DNA from: Bacteroidales bacterium
Lineage (GTDB): Bacteria > Bacteroidota > Bacteroidia > Bacteroidales > JAADJA01
NCBI GenBank assembly: GCA_029934735.1
Contig: JAOZLR010000078.1
Location: 1 to 5,710, forward strand
Direction of reading: 5' to 3'
DNA length: 5,710 nt
Shown: positions 1-5,710 of the stretch, piece by piece
Position numbering within the stretch: the first letter of the stretch is position 1
How the letters are laid out: every line of letters starts with the position of its first letter
The notes under the pieces: generated by a model
What the model saw: only the letters and a program-made list of their open reading frames with translations
Databases searched by the model: none
What the model was told of the DNA's origin: nothing
Program-made: the position numbers and the translations under genes

Positions 1-24
1 TTTTGAAGATATTATACAATCAAT

Positions 25-1968
25 ATGAACAATAAAATTCTATGGAAACCATCAAAAGAGTACAAAGAAAATTCGCAGATGTACGATTTTCTAAGTCGTA
101 TTTCCGAAAAATATAATCTGCCCGACAATGAATACCACACAATACACGATTGGAGCATAAAAAATACAACATATTTCTGGGCTGAAATTTGGGATTATTG
201 TGATGTAAAATATTCCAAATTGTATAGCGAGGTTATTGACGACCCTAAAAAAATGCCAGGCGCTAAATGGTTTTCAGGGGCAAGACTCAATTTCGCAGAA
301 AACCTGTTACGCCGAAAAGACAATCATAAAGCAATTATTTTCAGAGGAGAAACCTCTGTGGAGCTGGAGTTGACTTATACTGAACTTTATGAGCAGGTAA
401 GAAGAGCTTCTGCTGCACTTAGAAAAGCAGGTGTGCAAAAAGATGATCACATAGCTGCCTTTATGCCAAATATGCCGGAGACTGTTATTATGATGCTGGC
501 TGCTGCCTCCATAGGTGCAGCCTGGTCATCAACCTCACCTGACTTTGGTATAAAAGGTGTGTCCGACCGCTTTTCGCAAATTGAGCCAACAATCATTCTT
601 GCTGCTGACGGATATTATTACAAGGGAAAGGTTTTTGATTCACAGGAAAAACTTAAAGGCATAATTCATAATCTCCCAAGTGTTGATACGATTGTGCTTG
701 TTGATTACACCGGAAATGCAAACACCGATATAATTCCAAATTCGGTTCTTTGGGATAATTTTGTTGTCGCGACTGACGAGGAACTTATTTTTGAACAATT
801 ACCATTCGACCACCCTCTTTATATTATATTCTCATCCGGAACAACAGGACTTCCTAAAAGCATCGTACATTCAGCCGGAGGTACCTTGCTTCAGCATCTT
901 AAAGAGCTTATTTTACATTCAAATATTAGCAGTGACCAGACTGTTTTTTACTATACAACCTGTGGCTGGATGATGTGGAACTGGTTTATCAGCAGTCTGG
1001 CAACAGGAGCAACCCTTGTGCTTTATGACGGAAACCCGTTTTATCCCGGGCCGGATGCTTTATTGAAAATGGCTGATGAGTTGAACATTTCATTCTTTGG
1101 TACAAGTGCTAAATATATAGCATCATTAGAAGCTGAAGGCATAAAACCTTCTGAAGTTTCAGATTTTTCCAATCTAAAAGTAATTGCCTCAACAGGTTCT
1201 CCCCTTTCAGACGAAAGCTTTGAATTTGTTTACCGCGACTGGAAGAAAGATGTGCAGCTTTCGTCAATTGCAGGTGGTACTGATATTATTTCCTGCTTTA
1301 TGCTGGGAAATCCAACACTTCCGGTTTATAAAAGTGAGATTCAGTGCAAAGGCTTTGGTATGGATATAGATTGTTTTGATGAACAAGGAAATTCACTCAT
1401 TGACGAACAAGGTGAGTTGGTTTGTAAAACAGCCTTCCCTTCAATGCCGATATATTTCTGGAATGATGAGAATAATGAAAAATATATGAGTACCTATTTT
1501 GATACTTTTCCTGGGATCTGGCGTCATGGAGACTTCATTGTAATTACGAAGCGCGGTGGTATTATTATGTATGGCCGATCGGATGCAACCCTTAACCCCC
1601 AAGGTGTCAGGATAGGAACAGCAGAGATTTACCGTGTGGTTGAAAATATGGAAGAAATTATGGATTCAGTAGTTGTAGGGAAAAAAGAAGATAGTGATGA
1701 GATTGTTGTACTATTTGTAAAACTGAATGAAGGTATTAAGCTTACTGATGATTTACAAAAACGAATAAAATCAAACATTCGTAATGGCTGTAGCCCGAGA
1801 CATGTTCCCGAAATTATTAAAACCGTTCCTGATATACCACACACTATCAATGGAAAGAAAGTTGAGATAGCGGTTAAAAAAATTATTAACGGTGATGAAG
1901 TGATGAATAAAGATGCTCTCGCTAATCCGGAGTGCCTGGATTTTTTTAAGGATGTTTTGAATTATTAA
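25..1968 (+). CDS. aacS: Acetoacetyl-CoA synthetase (acetoacetate-CoA ligase)
   Basis: Cytosolic ANL-superfamily enzyme expected to convert acetoacetate, ATP and CoA to acetoacetyl-CoA, AMP and pyrophosphate. At 647 residues it has the usual family length and looks intact. The N-terminal cap includes a WFSGARLNFAEN stretch (about residues 83-94), typical of acetyl-/acetoacetyl-CoA synthetases. The ATP-binding P-loop SSGTTGLPK is at 270-278, CGWMMWNW at 313-320, ASTGSPLS at 388-395, GGTD at 417-420, the ribose-binding Asp503 in WRHGD, and the hinge region YGRSDATLNPQGVR at 516-529. The C-terminal INGKKVE (608-614) carries Lys611, the likely adenylation lysine. The INGKK ending and overall length favour acetoacetate over acetate as substrate; this is a family-based inference. 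Bases 1-24 upstream are A/T-rich with no Shine-Dalgarno; TTTTG at 1-5 could be the end of a -7 box, but the rest lies outside the window. The next gene, a lyase homologue 95 bases on, fits acetoacetate metabolism. Confidence 0.93.
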   Translation: MNNKILWKPSKEYKENSQMYDFLSRISEKYNLPDNEYHTIHDWSIKNTTYFWAEIWDYCDVKYSKLYSEVIDDPKKMPGAKWFSGARLNFAENLLRRKDNHKAIIFRGETSVELELTYTELYEQVRRASAALRKAGVQKDDHIAAFMPNMPETVIMMLAAASIGAAWSSTSPDFGIKGVSDRFSQIEPTIILAADGYYYKGKVFDSQEKLKGIIHNLPSVDTIVLVDYTGNANTDIIPNSVLWDNFVVATDEELIFEQLPFDHPLYIIFSSGTTGLPKSIVHSAGGTLLQHLKELILHSNISSDQTVFYYTTCGWMMWNWFISSLATGATLVLYDGNPFYPGPDALLKMADELNISFFGTSAKYIASLEAEGIKPSEVSDFSNLKVIASTGSPLSDESFEFVYRDWKKDVQLSSIAGGTDIISCFMLGNPTLPVYKSEIQCKGFGMDIDCFDEQGNSLIDEQGELVCKTAFPSMPIYFWNDENNEKYMSTYFDTFPGIWRHGDFIVITKRGGIIMYGRSDATLNPQGVRIGTAEIYRVVENMEEIMDSVVVGKKEDSDEIVVLFVKLNEGIKLTDDLQKRIKSNIRNGCSPRHVPEIIKTVPDIPHTINGKKVEIAVKKIINGDEVMNKDALANPECLDFFKDVLNY

Positions 1969-2063
1969 TTCTCTCAGTTTAAATTTTTTATATCTTTATC
2001 GGCCAATTTTTTGAATAAAAATTTGAATAAAACGGTTTTATAAATAAAAATTCCAAAGAAATA

Positions 2064-3068
2064 ATGAATTACCCTAAAAAAGTAACAATAGGCGACATAA
2101 CCGTTAGAGACGGTTTTCAGCACGAAGAAAAATTTATCCCTACGGAAGCTAAACTGTGGGTCGCAGAACAACTAATCCTGGCAGGATTTAAACATATCGA
2201 GGTATCTAATTTTGGTAATCCCAAAGGTATGCCCCAGTTTAAGGACTGCGATAACCTTTTTAAACTAATCAGGAACAGCAAAAAGCTGAAAGGTAAACTG
2301 GATGATGTAAGCTTGACGGCTATCACAATACGTGAACGTGCTATTGAGCGCGCCATCCAGGCTAAACATGATGGTTACGGCCCCGACAGGATATTGCTGA
2401 TGGTGTCAACAAGCGAATCGCACCACAAAACAAATTCCGGCATATCACTGGATGAGTATTGGAAAATGGCTGAAGAGTGGATACCAAAAGCACGTGATGC
2501 AGGTATTAAAGTCAACGGAACGGTTAGTACAATCTGGGGTTGTCCTATTGAAGGGCCAACAGATCCGAAAAAAGCAATAGAATTTACCAACCGCTGGTTC
2601 GACATTGGAGCCAATGATGTAGAACATGCCGACCACGATGGCTCTGCATCACCTGACCGGGTTTATGATTATTTCTCAATGTTGCTGGATAATGTAGATA
2701 ATCCGGAAAAGCAAATTGCACATTTCCATACTACACGTGGCTGGGGCAATGCAAATGTACTTGCAGCACTTCAGGCTGGAATGACCAATTACGAATCCAC
2801 TATGGGTGGCTTAGGTGGACAACCTGCAAACTTTGTCAGTGGTGTACCGGTTTCCGGAACGGGAGCATATTATTACAAAGATGCCAATGATGTTGGCCTT
2901 GTTTCAACAGAAGATATGGTAGTGATGATGGACGAAATGGGAATAGAAACCAATCTTGATATTGATAAAATCCTTGAAATAGGAAATATGGTAGAACGAA
3001 TCGTCGGCAGAAGACTGAGGTCGGAATCAATCAAAAATGGCAGGATACCCAAGTTTTTAAAGGGATAA
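2064..3068 (+). CDS. HMG-CoA lyase-like DRE-TIM metallolyase lacking the catalytic Cys
   Basis: A 334-residue TIM-barrel protein related to hydroxymethylglutaryl-CoA lyase, which cleaves HMG-CoA to acetyl-CoA and acetoacetate. Seen in the sequence: VRDGFQ at 14-19 with the Arg15-Asp16 pair, IEVSNFGNPKGMPQ at 45-58, SESHHKTN at 117-124, GCPIEG at 159-164 (matching GCPYEG of true lyases), ADHDGSASP at 189-197 (in place of GDTIGVGTP), the metal-binding HFH at 220-222, and STED at 281-284. The lyase signature GLGGCPY reads GLGGQPA here, so Gln253 (codon CAA, 2820-2822) replaces the catalytic Cys. The loop from that position to the conserved Glu of TED spans 30 residues against 13 in the human enzyme. 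Chain length is normal and the frame is open, so this looks like a functional variant rather than decay. From memory, relatives are often labelled pyruvate carboxyltransferase or citramalate synthase. Family assignment is firm; substrate and reaction are not. The following gene starts on the next base, so the two are co-transcribed. Confidence 0.85.
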   Translation: MNYPKKVTIGDITVRDGFQHEEKFIPTEAKLWVAEQLILAGFKHIEVSNFGNPKGMPQFKDCDNLFKLIRNSKKLKGKLDDVSLTAITIRERAIERAIQAKHDGYGPDRILLMVSTSESHHKTNSGISLDEYWKMAEEWIPKARDAGIKVNGTVSTIWGCPIEGPTDPKKAIEFTNRWFDIGANDVEHADHDGSASPDRVYDYFSMLLDNVDNPEKQIAHFHTTRGWGNANVLAALQAGMTNYESTMGGLGGQPANFVSGVPVSGTGAYYYKDANDVGLVSTEDMVVMMDEMGIETNLDIDKILEIGNMVERIVGRRLRSESIKNGRIPKFLKG

Positions 3069-3764
3069 ATGACATTTTCAAACAAAATTCTGAATTTCAA
3101 CAAATCATTATTGCTCAATGATGTGCAATTACCGGAGGGTATTGGAGTACTTAACCCTTTTCGAGGTGATAATGCCATATTGATTAAAAGGCTAACAACT
3201 GCCTTTTACACAAAATTCTACAGCGACAATAATCAACGTAAGTTGATACTCGGTATCAATCCCGGCAGACTCGGAGCAGGAGCAACCGGCATTCCTTTTA
3301 CTGACACTAAAAGGCTTTCAGGTGATTGCGGAATTGAGGTAACAGATTTAAAAACTCACGAGCCATCTTCAGTTTTTGTGCACGAAATGATAACTGCTTA
3401 TGGTGGTGTCGAGCAATTCTATAATGATTATTACATTAGCTCTGTTTCTCCTCTCGGTTTTGTCACTATGGGTAAAAATGGCAGACCTGTCAATTACAAC
3501 TATTACGACAGGAAAGATCTTGAGGTAGCCGTTATACCATTTATCCTTAAAACACTGAGACAGCAATTGGATTTTGGTATTGACACAAAGGTCTGCTACT
3601 GTCTTGGAACAGGTAAGAATTATAAGTTCCTGGAAAAGTTAAATGATAAGTACTCATTTTTCGATGAAATAATACCTTTGGAACATCCGCGCTATATTAT
3701 GCAGTATAAGTCGAAAATGAAGCAGGAGTATATTGAAAAGTATATAAGTATTTTAAGCTCTTAA
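3069..3764 (+). CDS. SMUG2-type uracil-DNA glycosylase (DUF4918 family)
   Basis: A 231-residue protein of the uracil-DNA glycosylase superfamily, expected to excise uracil or related deaminated bases from DNA as the first step of base-excision repair. Motif 1 is GINPGRLGAGATGIPF at 62-77, which parallels GMNPGPFGMAQTGVPF of SMUG1. Asn64 corresponds to the catalytic Asn of SMUG1. Motif 2 is EHPRYI at 205-210, with His206 matching the SMUG1 motif-2 His but with the shortened HPR form seen in SMUG2. SVSPLGF at 125-131 probably lines the base pocket. SMUG2 was characterised from Pedobacter, also a Bacteroidota, which fits this window. The ATG follows the TAA of the preceding gene with no gap (TAAATG), and AGGGA three bases upstream is a poor Shine-Dalgarno, so translation probably depends on the upstream reading frame. 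A functional link to the lyase is not apparent. The exact base preference cannot be read from the sequence. Confidence 0.85.
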   Translation: MTFSNKILNFNKSLLLNDVQLPEGIGVLNPFRGDNAILIKRLTTAFYTKFYSDNNQRKLILGINPGRLGAGATGIPFTDTKRLSGDCGIEVTDLKTHEPSSVFVHEMITAYGGVEQFYNDYYISSVSPLGFVTMGKNGRPVNYNYYDRKDLEVAVIPFILKTLRQQLDFGIDTKVCYCLGTGKNYKFLEKLNDKYSFFDEIIPLEHPRYIMQYKSKMKQEYIEKYISILSS

Positions 3765-3840
3765 GGTGAAAAATGGTTGTACACTTTCTAATTCCAGAAC
3801 TTATTAACGATTTTTAAAAACCCAATTCAATAAAAATCAG

Positions 3841-3848
3841 TAATTTTG
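3841..3848 (+). promoter_or_regulatory. Bacteroidota -7 promoter element for the sigma-54-type activator gene
   Basis: TAATTTTG matches the Bacteroidota housekeeping -7 consensus TAnnTTTG at every fixed position. It sits in an AT-rich 85-base gap after the glycosylase gene. No TTTG or TTG is present at the usual -33 spacing; only T-rich sequence at 3811-3815 lies upstream, so the -33 half is weak. Transcription would be expected to begin a few bases after 3850. That would leave the ATG at 3850 out of, or at the very edge of, the transcript and give the ATG at 3877 a leader of roughly 20 bases. Confidence 0.6.
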
Positions 3849-3876
3849 CATGTTTAAACCGGAAAAACTGAAGAAT

Positions 3877-5106
3877 ATGGAAGTTCAGTCAATAAAGCAA
3901 AGATTTGGAATAATTGGGAACTCGCCTCTGCTCGATAGGGCAATAGATATAGCAGCACAGGTAGCCCCTACCGACCTGACTGTTTTTATTACCGGTGAAA
4001 GTGGGGTTGGGAAAGAGGTTTTTCCGAAAATAATTCATCAGCTTAGTACCAGAAAACACGGATCATATATTGCAGTTAATTGCGGTGCTATCCCTGAAGG
4101 AACAATAGATTCTGAACTTTTTGGACACGAAAAGGGTTCGTTCACCGGAGCACACGAAGCACGAAAAGGCTATTTTGAAGTTGCAAACGGCGGTACTATT
4201 TTTTTGGATGAAGTTGCAGAACTGCCTCTGTCAACACAAGTTCGCCTGTTGAGAGTAATTGAAGCGGGAGAGTTTTTAAAAGTTGGTTCATCAAAAGTCA
4301 TCAAAACAGATGTAAGAGTTGTTGCTGCAACAAATGTTGATACTACGGTGGCAATACAACGTGGTAAATTCAGAGAAGATCTCTATTATAGATTAAACAC
4401 CGTTCCGATTTATGTTCCGCCATTGCGTGTCAGAAAGGATGATATTTATCTGTTGTTCAGAAAATTTGCTGCCGATTTTGCTGAAAAATACAGGATGCCC
4501 GTTCTTCGACTTAATGAAGATGCCGTAAATGTTCTAATTAATTACAGATGGGATGGGAATGTCAGACAACTGAAGAACATTACCGAACAAATATCAATTA
4601 TTGAAAAGGAGAGAAATATTGATGCTCCAACGTTATTAAAATATCTGCCTGTAACCCTAAAAAGAGAACTGCCTGTTCTTTATCAAAATAGGGAAGAGCA
4701 ACCAGAAATGTCTGAAAGGGATTTGCTTTACAAGGTTCTTTTCGATATGAAAAATGATATCAATGAGCTTAAAACAATTGTAGGGGGCATTATAAAAGAT
4801 GAAGGTGCTTCAAAAGATAATCAGCAGTACAATAAACATCTGATAGATAAACTTCATGAAAATATTGATACAATAGGTAGTCAGGTTGAACATTTTGAAA
4901 CACAACAGACTAACGAACCCCGATTTATTGAACCAATACAGGAGTCAGAAGTAATAGAAGAATCGCTTTCGATACAGGACAAGGAGATTGACCTGATTAA
5001 AAAGGCTCTGTTAAAATATCATGGTAAACGTAAAAAAGCAGCTAACGAACTGGGAATCTCAGAACGAACTCTTTACAGGAAAATAAAAGAGTATGACATT
5101 ACCTGA
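3877..5106 (+). CDS. Sigma-54-interacting AAA+ transcriptional activator, no N-terminal sensor domain
   Basis: Bacterial enhancer-binding protein, 409 residues from the chosen start. The AAA+ domain begins almost at once: Walker A GESGVGK at 40-46, the sigma-54-contacting loop GSFTGA at 87-92 (usual form GAFTGA), Walker B TIFLDE at 107-112, sensor I ATN at 151-153, FREDLYYRLN with arginine-finger candidates Arg166 and Arg172, and WDGNVRQLKN at 225-234 in place of WPGNVREL. A linker of about 100 residues follows, with a probable helical segment near 283-306. The C-terminal Fis-type helix-turn-helix (KKAANELGISERTLYRKIKE) is at 386-405. There is no receiver, GAF or PAS domain, so control must come from level, a partner protein or the linker. 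The frame is open from ATG 3850 (9 residues more), but that codon lies two bases after the -7 box; ATG 3877 gives MEVQSIKQRFG, the N-terminus I recall for relatives. An LptE-family gene follows 85 bases downstream. Target genes cannot be inferred. Confidence 0.9.
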   Translation: MEVQSIKQRFGIIGNSPLLDRAIDIAAQVAPTDLTVFITGESGVGKEVFPKIIHQLSTRKHGSYIAVNCGAIPEGTIDSELFGHEKGSFTGAHEARKGYFEVANGGTIFLDEVAELPLSTQVRLLRVIEAGEFLKVGSSKVIKTDVRVVAATNVDTTVAIQRGKFREDLYYRLNTVPIYVPPLRVRKDDIYLLFRKFAADFAEKYRMPVLRLNEDAVNVLINYRWDGNVRQLKNITEQISIIEKERNIDAPTLLKYLPVTLKRELPVLYQNREEQPEMSERDLLYKVLFDMKNDINELKTIVGGIIKDEGASKDNQQYNKHLIDKLHENIDTIGSQVEHFETQQTNEPRFIEPIQESEVIEESLSIQDKEIDLIKKALLKYHGKRKKAANELGISERTLYRKIKEYDIT

Positions 5107-5144
5107 TTTGCAGAGTTATTAGAATTGAGCGACGAGGGCTCACG

Positions 5145-5173
5145 TTTGTTACATTGTTAGGCTAATTAATTTG
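5145..5173 (+). promoter_or_regulatory. Possible promoter before the lptE-like gene
   Basis: TTTG at 5145-5148 and TTAATTTG at 5166-5173 are separated by 17 bases and resemble the Bacteroidota -33 (TTTG) and -7 (TAnnTTTG) elements, with one mismatch in the -7 and a spacer slightly shorter than usual. If used, transcription would start near 5180, just ahead of the ATG at 5192. GGAGAG at 5173-5178 overlaps the -7 and could instead act as a distant Shine-Dalgarno (13 bases from the ATG) in a read-through transcript from the activator gene. The two readings are mutually exclusive, so this call is tentative. Confidence 0.28.
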
Positions 5174-5191
5174 GAGAGAATAAAACATTAA

Positions 5192-5710
5192 ATGAAAATA
5201 CAAATTCCGGGCAAATATCTGATCTTGTTTTCCATTATTCTGGTATTGATATCGGGGTGCAAGGTGAATTATTCATTTACCGGAGCCTCTATTCCGCCCA
5301 ATATTAATACAATAAATATTAAGTACTTCCCGAACAATGCTTCTCTGGTTGCACCTTCACTTAGCCAAAAACTTACTGATGGTCTCAGCGACAGGTTTAC
5401 TTCTCAAACGGACCTTACAATGGTAGATAAAGGGGGCGATCTTATCCTCGAAGGATATATTAAAGATTACAGAACAAATCCTATTGCAATACAGGGAAAT
5501 GATCAGGCTGCACTCAACAGGCTAACAGTTATTATATTTGTTAAATATGTCGACACCTTTGATGATACTAAAAGTTTTGAGACAACATTTTCAAGGTATG
5601 CTGACTACTCAAGCTCCCAAAATCTCGCTGTTGTTCAGGATAACCTGATTGATGTTATTGTCGAAATGCTGGTGACGGATGTGTTTAATAAGGCTGTGAT
5701 TAACTGGTAG
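5192..5710 (+). CDS. lptE: LptE-family LPS-assembly lipoprotein
   Basis: A 172-residue predicted outer-membrane lipoprotein, complete and ending with TAG at the last base of the window. The N-terminus has a basic start (Lys2, Lys8), a hydrophobic core at 9-21 and a lipobox LISGC at 19-23, so Cys23 should be lipidated after signal peptidase II cleavage. The mature part starts with KVNYSFTG followed by SIPPNINTINIKYFPN, the pattern of Bacteroidota LptE proteins, and shows alternating beta-strand stretches such as GDLILEGYIKDY. LptE normally forms a plug in the LptD barrel and helps place LPS in the outer leaflet. LptE is poorly conserved across phyla, so the call rests on the Bacteroidota-type N-terminus, length and lipobox, plus its position directly after the sensor-less AAA+ activator, an arrangement I recall from this phylum. 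The start is supported by the signal peptide; a GGAGAG lies 13 bases upstream. Confidence 0.82.
   Translation: MKIQIPGKYLILFSIILVLISGCKVNYSFTGASIPPNINTINIKYFPNNASLVAPSLSQKLTDGLSDRFTSQTDLTMVDKGGDLILEGYIKDYRTNPIAIQGNDQAALNRLTVIIFVKYVDTFDDTKSFETTFSRYADYSSSQNLAVVQDNLIDVIVEMLVTDVFNKAVINW

Noticed and set aside
1629..1850. 73-codon minus-strand open frame with a Ser/Thr-rich product
   Set aside because: Antisense to the conserved C-terminal domain of the acetoacetyl-CoA synthetase; no start signal or domain.
1959..1971. Perfect palindrome GAATTATTAATTC spanning the stop codon of the acetoacetyl-CoA synthetase gene
   Set aside because: Entirely A/T apart from its ends and not followed directly by a T-run; expected by chance in DNA of this composition and too weak for a terminator.
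1991..1998. TATCTTTA as a possible -7 element for the lyase-like gene
   Set aside because: One mismatch at the final G, no -33 TTTG at proper spacing, and a 66-base distance to the ATG; not strong enough to list.
2873..3178. 101-codon open frame on the minus strand across the end of the lyase-like gene
   Set aside because: It lies antisense to two well-supported genes, has no recognisable domain, and runs across the junction between them; a shadow frame.
3765..3849. Gap searched for a sigma-54 promoter, small RNA or terminator between the glycosylase and activator genes
   Set aside because: Only the -7 element is convincing; TTTTTAAAAA at 3811-3820 is self-complementary but has no loop and is simple AT-rich DNA.
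5126..5142. Hairpin TGAGC / GCTCA with a 7-base loop after the activator gene, considered as an intrinsic terminator
   Set aside because: The stem is only five pairs and is followed by CGTTTGTTACATT rather than a T-run, so it is weak; read-through into the lptE-like gene is equally likely.

Overview
The window reads as ordinary chromosomal DNA from an AT-rich member of the Bacteroidota. Three things support this. A perfect Bacteroidota-type -7 promoter element (TAnnTTTG) lies before the fourth gene. Shine-Dalgarno signals are weak or absent, and the gene starts are A-rich. A sensor-less sigma-54-type activator is followed directly by an LptE-family lipoprotein, a gene pair I recall from Bacteroidota genomes. 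The order within the phylum cannot be fixed from this piece.

All five genes lie on the + strand, with only short gaps (0 to 95 bases). Bases 25-1968 encode an acetoacetyl-CoA synthetase. Bases 2064-3068 encode a protein of the HMG-CoA lyase branch of the DRE-TIM metallolyases, and a SMUG2-type uracil-DNA glycosylase (3069-3764) starts on the base after its stop codon. A promoter at about 3841-3848 opens the second half. It serves a sigma-54-interacting AAA+ activator (start best placed at 3877, end 5106), which is followed by an LptE-family outer-membrane lipoprotein (5192-5710) that ends exactly at the window edge.

The first two genes suggest breakdown or recycling of a branched or beta-keto acyl-CoA. 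A lyase-type enzyme would release acetoacetate, and the synthetase would reactivate it as acetoacetyl-CoA. However, the lyase homologue has Gln where HMG-CoA lyases have their catalytic Cys, and the loop after that position is about 17 residues longer, so its true reaction is open. The glycosylase is probably only a co-transcribed DNA-repair passenger. The last two genes suggest envelope biology: LptE helps insert LPS into the outer membrane, and the activator next to it may control envelope or general functions.

I saw no mobile element, CRISPR array, RNA gene or clear intrinsic terminator, and no evidence of an undescribed multi-gene system. The most interesting item is the altered active site of the lyase-like protein.
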